A stretch of 64,000 nucleotides of DNA from JAOPZW01 sp963807305 (GTDB lineage: Bacteria > Actinomycetota > Thermoleophilia > Solirubrobacterales > Solirubrobacteraceae): positions 1-64,000 of the forward strand of contig CAWEBN010000003.1 of NCBI GenBank assembly GCA_963807305.1. The letters are read 5' to 3'. Of this stretch, positions 24,696-33,676 are shown one piece after another. A program made the position numbers and the translations under genes. Numbering within the stretch: position 1 is the first letter of the stretch; each line of letters begins with the position of its first letter. The notes beneath the pieces are model-generated. The model did no database searches. It was not told where the DNA came from and was given only the letters and a program-made list of their open reading frames with translations.

Positions 24696-24860
24696 CTAGC
24701 GGGTCTCCCGGTGGCTCGTGTGATGCCGGCACCACTTGCAGTACTTGCGTAGGGCGATGCGATCTGGATTGTTGCGCTTGGACTTGTTCGTCTGGTAGTT
24801 GCGCCGCTTGCACTCCTCGCAGGCGAGGGTGACAGCGATGCGCACGTCTCCGCGGGCCAT
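24696..24860 (-). CDS. rpmG: 50S ribosomal protein L33 (zinc-binding form)
   Basis: This 54-residue protein starts ATG 24860 and reads MARGDVRIAVTLACEECKRR, then NYQTNKSKRNNPDRIALRKY and CKWCRHHTSHRETR. The two CxxC pairs mark the zinc-binding (C+) paralogue. It begins the secE-nusG-rplKAJL-rpoBC run. Upstream on the minus strand, TACACT at 24951-24946 is a possible -10, about 85 bases before the start codon. Confidence 0.97.
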   Translation of the reverse strand: MARGDVRIAVTLACEECKRRNYQTNKSKRNNPDRIALRKYCKWCRHHTSHRETR

Positions 24861-25000
24861 GTTGCAGCTCCGTCGTAGAGGAAGGTGTTCGGTCGGCCGA
24901 CGGCCCGGGACAAAGGAAAGACCCGCCCCGGGCGAGTCAAGCTCGAGTGTAGCGCGATGTCGCAGGGCACGAGTCGCGCCGAACGGGCCCGAACATGGCG

Positions 25001-25032
25001 ACGTCCCCCGGAGCCCCACCTCCGGGGGACGT
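25001..25032 (-). terminator. Strong hairpin terminator downstream of the FHA-HTH gene
   Basis: A perfect 12-bp stem (ACGTCCCCCGGA with its complement) with an eight-base loop lies 70 bases beyond the FHA-HTH stop and upstream of the rpmG promoter region. It would isolate the ribosomal cluster from read-through of the upstream minus-strand cassette. Confidence 0.75.
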
Positions 25033-25101
25033 CTTGGGCCAGTCCCCCCAGCCCTCATGCGTCCTTGCTGTGATGAGGTTGCCGCCGGGGGCGGCCTGCC
25101 A

Positions 25102-25830
25102 CTAGGGACCCAAGGGATGGTTCGATTGACCCTGGACGTCCTCCATGCTCACGAGGCCGGCCTGGAAGGCCAGCTCGGCGAGGCGAAGGCGCTTCTCGTT
25201 CTGGCCGAGGTCCTCGATGCCGAAGCGGCCGAAGAGGGCGCGCAGGTGCGTCTTGACCGCCGGCACGCTGAGATAGAGCTCGGCGGCGATGTCCTTGTTG
25301 GTCGCCGGGCGCGCCCACGGGTCGCCGCCGGCGAACGGCCGGCAGAGGGCGACGAGGACGCGCCGCTGGGCCTCCGAGACCGCGGTGAAGGCGACGACGC
25401 TCTGCGAGACCTTGGTGGTGGCCGCGCCCCCGACCCCGCCCTCGGGCGAGCGGAAGACCATCCGCGTGCCCCCGAGCCGCAGCTCGTCGCCCTCCTCCAG
25501 GCGCTGGCGCCCGCGCACGCGCTTGCCGTTGACGTACGTCCCGTTGCGCGACAGGCCGTCGTCGGCGACCGCCCACGACTCGCCCACGTGCTCGAGCTCG
25601 GCGTGCACGCGCGAGACGCGCTCGTCCCAGTCCAGCGCGAGGTCGACCCCCTCGCCGCGGCCGATGGTCAGCCGCTCGCCGTCGGTCGGCAGCCGGACGA
25701 GCTGCTGGGTTTGGGTGCCGTCGCGCAGGAGCAGGAACGGCTTGCCCTCGCGCTCGGCGAGGATGCGCTCCTGCATCTCGACCGGAGAGGCGGGGTGCGG
25801 ATTCAGTGGCGAACTGGGCGAGCTGGACAC
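25102..25830 (-). CDS. FHA domain protein with LuxR/sigma-4-like HTH
   Basis: GTG 25830 starts a 242-residue protein. Residues about 35-130 form a forkhead-associated domain with the phosphothreonine-binding pattern LTIGRGEG, VSRVHAEL and LSRNGTYVNGKRV. The C-terminal 100 residues carry a helix-turn-helix (RPATNKDIAAELYLSVPAVK, THLRALFGRFGIEDL) of the LuxR/sigma-region-4 kind. The protein could therefore bind a Ser/Thr-kinase target and DNA. It starts 41 bases after the transglutaminase stop on the same strand, so it may be the fourth gene of that cassette. A TAGCGT (25848-25843) could also give it its own promoter. Confidence 0.88.
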   Translation of the reverse strand: MSSSPSSPLNPHPASPVEMQERILAEREGKPFLLLRDGTQTQQLVRLPTDGERLTIGRGEGVDLALDWDERVSRVHAELEHVGESWAVADDGLSRNGTYVNGKRVRGRQRLEEGDELRLGGTRMVFRSPEGGVGGAATTKVSQSVVAFTAVSEAQRRVLVALCRPFAGGDPWARPATNKDIAAELYLSVPAVKTHLRALFGRFGIEDLGQNEKRLRLAELAFQAGLVSMEDVQGQSNHPLGP

Positions 25831-25871
25831 GTCGGCACTGCGACGCTACACAGGCGCGAGGCTGGGCGCGC

Positions 25872-26747
25872 TCAGGCGCGCGCGCTGGCCTGCGGGTCCA
25901 GGCGGGTCATCGTCACGGCCGCGTCGAGCGCGGCGGCCCCGGGGCCGCGGTAGACACCCTTGATCGGCGGCACGTCGGAGTAGGCGCGGCCGTGGCCGAT
26001 CTTGACGTGCGTCTCGCCCGCCATCCGGCGGTTGGTCGGGTCGGCGCCGACCCACACCGGCTCGCCCCGCTGACCCCCGCCGGGCAGGAGCGCCTCGAGC
26101 CAGGCGTGGGTCTCGACCTCGACCGAGTCCGAGCCGCCGTCGCGGGGCGCCGCCCACAGGTAGCCCGAGACGTAGCGCGCCGCGATCCCGTGGCGGCGCA
26201 GGAGCACCAGCCCGAGGTGGACGAAGTCCTGGCACACCCCCGCGCCGGCGTCGAGCAGGTCCTGGATCGTCGAGCCGACGTAGGTCGCGCCCTGGCGGTA
26301 CTCGAAGCGGTCTGGCACGAGCTCGCACAACAGCCGCAGCGTCGCCAGCGGGCTCGTGGCGCGCGAGGCCTCGAAGAGCTCGTCGAGCGCGCCGTTCTCG
26401 GGCTCGGCGTCGTCGGAGAGCAGGAACTCGCCGCCCGCGGCCTCGTAGGAGCCGGCCCCGAGCGCCGCCCAGACCTCGTCCGGCGGCTCGCCGGGCTCGG
26501 CCGTGACCACGCGGGCGCGCACGTCGATCGAGAGGTGGTCGTGGGGCTGGGCGACGCCGAACTCGATGACCTCGGTGCCGTAGTAGTCCAGGTGGCGCTG
26601 CAGGCGGGCCTCGGGGTCGACGCGGACGTGGAAGTCGTCGACGCGCTGGGTCGAGGTGGTGGCCGGGCGCACGCGCAGGGCGTTGAGGTTGTCGGTGACC
26701 CGCCCCGCGTAGGCGTACTCGGTCAGGTAGCGGATGGCGAAGTTCAT
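25872..26747 (-). CDS. Transglutaminase-like cysteine peptidase (COG1305 type)
   Basis: The 291-residue cytosolic protein (no signal peptide) has an N-terminal beta domain typical of this family (AIRYLTEYAYAGRVTDNLNA; LRVRPATTSTQRVDDFHVRV). The transglutaminase core follows. The catalytic Cys is in GAGVCQDFVHLGLVLLRRHG near residue 185, the His in ETHAWLEALLP, and the Asp in GADPTNRRMAGETH. Such proteins are found with alpha-E and circularly permuted ATP-grasp proteins, exactly the two genes upstream here. They are predicted to cleave or transfer an amide-linked peptide modification. The actual substrate is unknown. Confidence 0.93.
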   Translation of the reverse strand: MNFAIRYLTEYAYAGRVTDNLNALRVRPATTSTQRVDDFHVRVDPEARLQRHLDYYGTEVIEFGVAQPHDHLSIDVRARVVTAEPGEPPDEVWAALGAGSYEAAGGEFLLSDDAEPENGALDELFEASRATSPLATLRLLCELVPDRFEYRQGATYVGSTIQDLLDAGAGVCQDFVHLGLVLLRRHGIAARYVSGYLWAAPRDGGSDSVEVETHAWLEALLPGGGQRGEPVWVGADPTNRRMAGETHVKIGHGRAYSDVPPIKGVYRGPGAAALDAAVTMTRLDPQASARA

Positions 26748-26792
26748 GCGAAGGAGTCACTCAGCGGGGCATGCCGGCCCCGCGTTCTGAGC

Positions 26793-27755
26793 CTACTGAC
26801 GGCGTCCAGCTGTCATTAACAGGCCCACCGCACCGGCGAAATAGCGATCCGCGATGTCGCGGTCGACGCGGACCAGCTCCTCCTGGACCGCCTCGCAGGT
26901 GGCGTGCAGGTCGCCGCCGTCGGCCTCGGCGCGGCCGCGGAACTCGAGGTCCGCGCTGAGGCGCTGGAGGCGCAGCACCGGCTCGGAGTTACGCGGGTTG
27001 CCGTCGGCGCGGGAGAGCGCGTTGTGCACGGCGTCGACCGAGGCTGCGACCGAGTCGGGGTAGGTGCGCTCGAAGACCAGGAAGCGCGCGACCGGGAGCG
27101 CGTTGGGCGGCGCCGGCACCGCGCGGCGATAGGCCTGGAAGCCGCCGACGGCCTGCAGCAGCGCGAGCGCCTGCCCCGTCTCCGACGTGCCGGGCTCATC
27201 CGAGACGTCCGGCGGCAGCGCGACGCGCAGCATGCGCAGGACCATGTCGGCCGACTCGATGCGCCCTCCGGCGGCCAGGAAGGCGGAGGCCTCGTCGCGC
27301 AGCATCGTGCGCGAGGTCAGGCCCCAGAAGAGCGCGCAGCGCTCCTTGACGTAGCCGTAGACCGAGTACGGGCCCGACCGCAGACGGGCGCTGAGATCGC
27401 CCTCGACGAGCGTGAGGTTCGTGGTGTTGACCGCCTCCCACATCTCGGCCGAGATGACGTCGCGCACCGTGCGCGCGCCCTCGCGGGCGCGCCCGATGCA
27501 CGCGATGACCGAGGTCGGGTTGTCGGGCTCGAGCGTGAGCGCGCGGAGGACCTCGTCGCGGCGCGCGGGGGCGTTGCCGCGCGGCGCGCCCATGATCGCG
27601 AGCATCGAGGACCAGTCGAGCGTGACGCCCGCCGGATCGTCGGGCCGGCCCTGCAGCGAGGACTGGAAGATGCCGTCGAGCATGCGCGCCGTGTGCTCGG
27701 CGCGCGCGAGGTTGCGCCCGAGCCAGAACAGTTCGTGGGCGATGCGGGCGAGCAC
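26793..27755 (-). CDS. Alpha-E domain protein (DUF403)
   Basis: The 320-residue helical protein starts at a GTG that abuts the ATP-grasp stop with no gap. The hallmark opening ARIAHELFWLGRNLARAEHT is the alpha-E motif. WSSMLAIMG, ARTVRDVISAEMWEAVN and FWGLTSRTMLRDEASAF follow. The family is known only from conserved association with COG2308 ATP-grasp and COG1305 transglutaminase genes, and is thought to be a structural partner in a predicted peptide-synthesis or protein-modification system. Confidence 0.93.
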   Translation of the reverse strand: MLARIAHELFWLGRNLARAEHTARMLDGIFQSSLQGRPDDPAGVTLDWSSMLAIMGAPRGNAPARRDEVLRALTLEPDNPTSVIACIGRAREGARTVRDVISAEMWEAVNTTNLTLVEGDLSARLRSGPYSVYGYVKERCALFWGLTSRTMLRDEASAFLAAGGRIESADMVLRMLRVALPPDVSDEPGTSETGQALALLQAVGGFQAYRRAVPAPPNALPVARFLVFERTYPDSVAASVDAVHNALSRADGNPRNSEPVLRLQRLSADLEFRGRAEADGGDLHATCEAVQEELVRVDRDIADRYFAGAVGLLMTAGRRQ

Positions 27756-29327
27756 TTACTGCTGTTGCTGCTGTTGCTGGCCGACCCACGGGCCGGCGTA
27801 GCGCAGGTCGGGCATCGTGGGCGGGACCGTGAGCATCCCGTCGGGCTCGGCGCGGTCGGTGTCCTTGCCGTCCTCGAGCACCCAGGTGTCCTTCGAGCCA
27901 CCGCCGCGCGAGGAGTTGACGATCATCGAGTCCTCGATCAGGGCGACGCGCGTCAGCCCGCCGGGGACGATCTTGATGTCCTCGCCGAAGACCGCGAACG
28001 GCCGCAGGTCGACGTGGCGCGGCGCCAGGCGCCCGTCGTTGCCCGCCGTCGGGACCGTCGACAGGTTCACGAGCTCCTGGGCGATCCAGCGATCGGGATA
28101 GGCGCGCAGCACGTCGGCCAGCCCCTCGAGATCGTCGGCGGGCGTCGCCGGCCCGATGAAGACGCCCTTGCCGCCCGACTCGCCCGTGGGCTTGACCACC
28201 AGCTGGTCGAGGCGCCCGAGGACGTGCTCGAGCTGCTCGGGGTCGGAGAGCAGGTAGGTCTGGACGTTGGCGAGGATCGGCTCCTCGTTGAGGTAGAAGC
28301 GGATCATCTCCGGCACGTAGTGGTAGATCGCCTTGTCGTCGGCCACCCCGGTGCCGAACGCGTTGGCCACGGCGACCGTTCCGGCGCGGTAGGCGCGCAC
28401 GAGCCCGGGGACGCCGAGCATCGAGTCCACGCGGAACTCGAGCGGATCGACGAAGTCGTCGTCGATGCGGCGGTAGACGGCGTGCACGCGCTCGAGCCCG
28501 TCGGTCGTGCGCATGTAGAGGACGTCGTCGCGCACGACGAGGTCCGACGCCTCGACGAGCTCGACGCCCATCTGGCGCGCCAGGAAGGCGTGCTCGAAGT
28601 AGGCGGAGTTGAAGGGGCCCGGCGTCCACACGACGACGGTCGCCTCGGCGTCGGCGCTCGGCGCCACCGCGCGCAGGGCGGCGAGCAGCAGCTGCGGGTA
28701 GTGGTCGACCGGGCGCACGCGGTACTGGGCGAAGAGCTCGGGGACGAGCCGCGTCATCGCCACCCGGTTCTCGAGCACATAGGAGATGCCCGACGGCGTG
28801 CGCACGTTGTCCTCGAGGACCTTCCAGGTGCCGTCGGCGTCGCGGACCAGGTCGCAGCCCGCCACATGCGTGTAGACGCCGCCCGGCGGGCGGATGCCGT
28901 GCACGACGCGCGCGAAGTGGCTGCGCGAGACGACCAGCCGCCACGGCACGATGCCCTCGCGGATGATCTCGCGCGCGTGATAGACGTCGTCGACGAACGC
29001 GTTGAGCGCGCGGATGCGCTGCGCGAGACCGCGCTTGATCGGGATCCACTCCTCGGCCGGGATGATCCGCGGCACCAGGTCGAGCGGGAACGGACGGTCC
29101 TTGGGGCCGTCCTCGCCGGTCAGCTCGAAGGTGATGCCCTGCTGCATGAAGATCGCGTCGCGCCGGCGCCCGGCGGAGGCGAGGTGCGCGGGTCCCATCT
29201 GCTCGAGGGCCGCGACGAGTTGCGCGGCGTGAGCGGCGGCGGAGCCCCGCGGCCCGGCGAAGACCTCGTCGAGGAAGCCCTCGCGGGCGTGGTACTCGAG
29301 CGGGGCCGTGGCGGGCTCGGAGGCCAT
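27756..29327 (-). CDS. Circularly permuted type-2 ATP-grasp protein (COG2308), with poly-Gln end
   Basis: ATG 29327 gives 523 residues. The family core is obvious: RRDAIFMQQGITFELTGEDG near the N-terminus, VLEDNVRTPSGISYVLENRV, VVWTPGPFNSAYFEHAFLAR, and the DDKAIYHYVPEMIRFYLNEE segment. The nucleotide-binding LVVKPTGESGGKGVFIGPAT and LAPRHVDLRPFAVFG follow. This class is predicted to make peptide or isopeptide bonds with ATP. The protein ends with GQQQQQQQ, encoded by a CAG/CAA microsatellite right at the stop, which is not a family feature. It is the first gene of the ATP-grasp, alpha-E, transglutaminase cassette. Confidence 0.95.
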   Translation of the reverse strand: MASEPATAPLEYHAREGFLDEVFAGPRGSAAAHAAQLVAALEQMGPAHLASAGRRRDAIFMQQGITFELTGEDGPKDRPFPLDLVPRIIPAEEWIPIKRGLAQRIRALNAFVDDVYHAREIIREGIVPWRLVVSRSHFARVVHGIRPPGGVYTHVAGCDLVRDADGTWKVLEDNVRTPSGISYVLENRVAMTRLVPELFAQYRVRPVDHYPQLLLAALRAVAPSADAEATVVVWTPGPFNSAYFEHAFLARQMGVELVEASDLVVRDDVLYMRTTDGLERVHAVYRRIDDDFVDPLEFRVDSMLGVPGLVRAYRAGTVAVANAFGTGVADDKAIYHYVPEMIRFYLNEEPILANVQTYLLSDPEQLEHVLGRLDQLVVKPTGESGGKGVFIGPATPADDLEGLADVLRAYPDRWIAQELVNLSTVPTAGNDGRLAPRHVDLRPFAVFGEDIKIVPGGLTRVALIEDSMIVNSSRGGGSKDTWVLEDGKDTDRAEPDGMLTVPPTMPDLRYAGPWVGQQQQQQQ

Positions 29328-29428
29328 CCGACCGTGATCCTTGCACCGTTCGCGAACCGAGGGCACCAACCGTTCGGGCCAAAGCGCGGCGCCATTCGGT
29401 CCTGACCGGGTTTGGAACGCCCGCGATC

Positions 29429-29788
29429 GTGGGGAGCGTACGCGCGGGTCCCACGTTGCGTCCTGCCCTCGCCATCGTCCTCGCCGCGCTGCTGCTCACC
29501 GCGATCTCCGCGGCGCCTGCCTCCGCGAGCGGGCTCTCTCGCGGCGACCGCGACGACCTCCAGCGCTACGCCGCCGACACGTGGCACTCCTTCGACCTGC
29601 TCGTCGACGCGCACACCGGGCTGCCCGACGACAACGTGACGGCCTACCTCGCGCTCGACCAGGGCATGGTCATGGCGGCCGCCGCCAACGCGCTGAGCGG
29701 AGACTCGCTGCGCAGCTTCTTCGCGCAAGGGGCCATCGAGCAGCGGATCCGCCCGCTGCTGGCGATGGAGCAGTTCACGGCGGGCTAG
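29429..29788 (+). CDS. Short exported protein resembling an internally deleted DUF3131/glucoamylase-like protein
   Basis: GTG 29429 starts a 119-residue product with a clear signal peptide (RPALAIVLAALLLTAISA, then APASA). The mature part has YAADTWHSFDLLVDAHTGLP at its start and ALDQGMVMAAAANAL with IRPLLAMEQF at its end. These look like the first and last elements of a larger DUF3131/COG5368-type secreted protein joined directly at DDNVTAYLALDQG. The middle several hundred residues would be missing. It may be a deletion remnant or a genuine short derivative. It is flanked by minus-strand operons on both sides and overlaps the end of the last VWA gene by four bases. Confidence 0.5.
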   Translation: MGSVRAGPTLRPALAIVLAALLLTAISAAPASASGLSRGDRDDLQRYAADTWHSFDLLVDAHTGLPDDNVTAYLALDQGMVMAAAANALSGDSLRSFFAQGAIEQRIRPLLAMEQFTAG

Positions 29789-30735
29789 GGCAGGCGCCCG
29801 GCCCAGCGCAGCGAGGAGAACGCCGCGCCGAGGAGCAGCACGAGGCCGCCGATCGCGAAGCTCGCGGTGATCTGCTTCTTCTGCGTCTTGCTCCCCAGCT
29901 GCGAGCCGAGCGTCTTGTAGATCGACTTCAGCGAGTCGGAGTCCTCGGCCGTGAACGCCTTGCCGCCCGACACCTGCGCGATCTGGCGCAGCGTCTCGGG
30001 ATCGGGCGCGACGAGCAGCGGCGTGCCGAACGGGTTGGGGTTGGGCACCGTGGCGTCGCGGGTGCCGAGGGCGACCGTGAAGATCGGGATCTTCAGCTGA
30101 CCCGCGGTGCGCGCCACCGGGACCGGATCGGGCGGGACGGTGGTCTTGCCGTCGGAGAGCAGGATGATGGCCGACGGCGGGCGCTTGCCGTTCTGCTTGT
30201 CGTTCTTGAGCGCGTCGATGGCGACTTCGAGCGCGGCGCCGGTGGCGGTGGCGCCGTCGGCGACCTGGGCGTCGACGATGCGCCGCGCGTCGTCGTGGTT
30301 GGCGCTAGGCGCCTGGACGGCGTCGGGTGTGTCGGAGAACGCCACGGCGCCGACGCGTACCTGGCTGGGCAGCTGGTTGAGGAACGTGCGCGCCGCCCGC
30401 TGCGCCGCGGACAGGCGATCGGGCTCGACGTCGGTGGCCGACATGGAGCGCGAGTGGTCGGTCACGAGCATGATCGACGCGCGCTCGACCGGCACCGCGA
30501 CGGTCTTCTGCGGCTTGGCCAGCGCCAGCACGAGCGCGGCCAGTGCGGCCAGCGCCAGCGCCGCGGGCAGATGGCGGCGCCAGGCGGGGACCGTGCCGGC
30601 GGCGACCTTCAGCGAGGGCATGGCCGTGTAGCGCACCGCGTAGCGACTGCCGCGCCGGCGGCTGGCGCGGTAGGCGAGCAGAGCCAGCGGCACAAGGGCC
30701 AGGCCGAGCAGCCAAACGGGGGTGGCGAAGCTCAC
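29785..30735 (-). CDS. VWA domain membrane protein (BatA/YfbK-like), second copy
   Basis: The GTG at 30735 overlaps the DUF58 stop (GTGA). The 316-residue protein has an N-terminal two-helix membrane anchor (WLLGLALVPLALLAYRAS and a second helix near residue 65). A von Willebrand A domain follows with an intact MIDAS DxSxS (VTDHSRSMSATD), and a C-terminal helix (FAIGGLVLLLGAAFSSLRW). It closely parallels the other VWA gene at 32696: both share PQKTVAVPVERASIML, GKRPPSAI.LLSDG and a C-terminal TQKKQITASFAIGG-like segment. The pair is therefore a duplication. Such proteins occur with MoxR ATPases and DUF58 proteins. Confidence 0.9.
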   Translation of the reverse strand: MSFATPVWLLGLALVPLALLAYRASRRRGSRYAVRYTAMPSLKVAAGTVPAWRRHLPAALALAALAALVLALAKPQKTVAVPVERASIMLVTDHSRSMSATDVEPDRLSAAQRAARTFLNQLPSQVRVGAVAFSDTPDAVQAPSANHDDARRIVDAQVADGATATGAALEVAIDALKNDKQNGKRPPSAIILLSDGKTTVPPDPVPVARTAGQLKIPIFTVALGTRDATVPNPNPFGTPLLVAPDPETLRQIAQVSGGKAFTAEDSDSLKSIYKTLGSQLGSKTQKKQITASFAIGGLVLLLGAAFSSLRWAGRLP

Positions 30736-31636
30736 CGAAGCCTCCGCCCGAGGTCGAGCAGCCAGTCGCGATCGGTGGACAGCGCGACGTGGTCGACGTG
30801 CAGCCGGCGCAGGTCGCGGATGACGCCTTCGCGGCGCTCGCGCTCGAGCTCGGCGAAGCGCTCGCGCACGCGCGGGCGCGAGGTGTCGACCTCGAGGCGC
30901 TCGCCCGTCTCGGGATCGATGACGGCCAGGCGGCCGACGGCCGGGAGCTCGGCCTCGCGCGGGTCGGCAACCTCGACGGCCAGCACGGAGTGCCGGGCGG
31001 AGAGGGCGCCGAGGGCGCGCGTCCAGCCGGTGTGCTCGCGGAAGTCGGAGATGACGGCGACGAAGCCGGGCTGGCGCGCGACCCGCCCGACGCGACCCAG
31101 GGCATGGGCCAGCGCGTGCGGCTCGTTGACGCCGTCGGGCGCGACGCCCTCGGCCAGGACGCGGCGCAGGGCGACGACCCCGGGCCGCGACCCGCGCGGC
31201 GGCAGCAGGCGCGGGCGCCCGGCGCCGAAGGTCATCATCGCCACGCGCCCGGCGCGGCGGACGGCCAGGTTGCCGAGCACGAGCGCCACGCCCTCGGCGA
31301 CGTCGGCCTTCAGCCGCTGTGCCGTGCCGAAGGCCATCGACGGCGAGACGTCGAGGACGATCCACGTCGTCAGCGTCCGCTCGGGCACCTGCAGCCGCAC
31401 GTGCGGCTCGCCGGTGCGCGCGGTCGCCGCCGCATCGATCTGGCGCACGTCGTCGCCGACCACGTACGGGCGCAGCTGTGCCAGCTCGGTGCCGGCGCCC
31501 ATGCCCGCGGCGCGGCGGTCGCCCGGCAGCGCCCCGGCCGCGTGGCGCGCGACGACGAGGTCGAGCGCATCGACGAGCGCCGTCGGCATGCGGCCGGGCC
31601 CCTGACGGGCGGCGGGCGGTCTGAGGACCGCGTCGG

Positions 31637-31640
<4 letters not shown>
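30732..31640 (-). CDS. DUF58 domain protein
   Basis: The 302-residue protein carries the DUF58 core: AQLRPYVVGDDVRQIDAAAT near residue 55, then a degenerate VWA-like domain (VLDVSPSMAFGTAQRLKADV). It has no membrane helices, unlike most DUF58 proteins. It overlaps the MoxR gene by four bases upstream and the second VWA gene by four bases downstream, so the three are translationally coupled. DUF58 proteins are thought to act with MoxR AAA+ ATPases in assembling or activating protein complexes. Confidence 0.9.
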
Positions 31641-32671
<1,031 letters not shown>

Positions 32672-32695
32672 GGGTTCCTTGGGGTTGCTTTCTTC

Positions 32696-33676
32696 TTAGA
32701 TCAGGCGGCCGAACCAGCGCAGGGACATGGCGGCGCCGAGGAGGAGCAGGACGAGGGCGCCGCCGGCGAAGCCCGCCGTGATCTGGCGCTTCTCGTTCTT
32801 GGTGCCCAGGAGCGAGCCCAGGCTCTTGTAGACGTCGGAGAGCTTGTTGGTGTCGGCGGCCGTGAACGTCTTGCCGCCGGAGGCCTTCGCCACCTCGGCG
32901 AGCGACTGCGGGTCGGGCGGGACGGAGCGTGTCTCCGTGCCTCCCTGGCCGCCCGGACGCGGGACCGTGATGGTGCCCTGGGCCGTGCCGAGGGCCACGG
33001 TGTAGATGGGGATGCGCAGCTTGCGGGCGGCCTGGGCGGCGGCGACCGGATCGATCTTGCCGGTCGCGGCGCCGTCGGAGAGCAGGACGATGGCCGACGG
33101 CGGGCGCTTGCCGTTGACGCCGGGCGCGCGCTTGAGGATGTTGGTCGCCGCGGTGATCGCCTCGCCCGTGCCGGTCCCGCCACGCGCGGTGAGCTGGTCG
33201 AGCGCCTGGTCGATGGCCACGCGGTCGCGCGTCGGCGAGGCCAGCACGCGCGGCTTGCTGCTGAGCGCCATGACGCCGACGTTGACCGTCTTGGGTACCT
33301 GCGCCACGAACCGCTTGGCGGCGGTGCGGGCGGCGACCAGGCGCGTCGGGCGCACGTCGGTGGCCTGCATCGAGCCGCTGACGTCGGTGATGAGCATGAT
33401 CGACGCGCGCTCGACCGGCACGGCGACGGTCTTCTGCGGGCGCGCGGCGGCGAGGATGAGGATCGCCAGCGCGAGCAGGAAGGCGAGCATCGGCACGTGC
33501 AGGCGCCAGCGCGGGCGGTTCGGCACCACCGACGGTGTCATCGCGGGCGCCGCGAACGCGGCCGCGGCGCGGCGGCGGTCGCGCTGGTGCGCGCCGTAGA
33601 GCACGATGAGCACGGGGATCGCCACCAGGAAGGCGAGCACCAGAGGCGCGGCGAAGCTGACGGCGAGGATGCTCAC
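32696..33676 (-). CDS. VWA domain membrane protein (BatA/YfbK-like), first copy
   Basis: The ATG overlaps the stop of the serine-protease gene by four bases. The 326-residue protein has N-terminal helices (VLAFLVAIPVLIVLYGAH; MLAFLLALAILILAA). A VWA domain follows with intact MIDAS (ITDVSGSMQATD) and GGTGTGEAITAA, and a C-terminal membrane helix (FAGGALVLLLLGAAMSLRW). It is the paralogue of the VWA gene at 29785. The VWA domain would lie between the second and last helices, on the same side as the MoxR partner or outside the membrane; the sequence does not settle this. Confidence 0.92.
   Translation of the reverse strand: MSILAVSFAAPLVLAFLVAIPVLIVLYGAHQRDRRRAAAAFAAPAMTPSVVPNRPRWRLHVPMLAFLLALAILILAAARPQKTVAVPVERASIMLITDVSGSMQATDVRPTRLVAARTAAKRFVAQVPKTVNVGVMALSSKPRVLASPTRDRVAIDQALDQLTARGGTGTGEAITAATNILKRAPGVNGKRPPSAIVLLSDGAATGKIDPVAAAQAARKLRIPIYTVALGTAQGTITVPRPGGQGGTETRSVPPDPQSLAEVAKASGGKTFTAADTNKLSDVYKSLGSLLGTKNEKRQITAGFAGGALVLLLLGAAMSLRWFGRLI

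Noticed and set aside
24861..25000. Searched for a tRNA gene near rpmG/secE, where actinobacteria often have one
   Set aside because: No cloverleaf with a GTTC-type T-arm could be found on either strand; the space holds only promoter-like sequence.
26904..29405. Long plus-strand frame opposite the ATP-grasp/alpha-E genes, and another at 29341-31605
   Set aside because: Both are low-complexity shadows; the minus strand carries complete recognised families. Only 29429-29788 on the plus strand has signal-peptide and family features.
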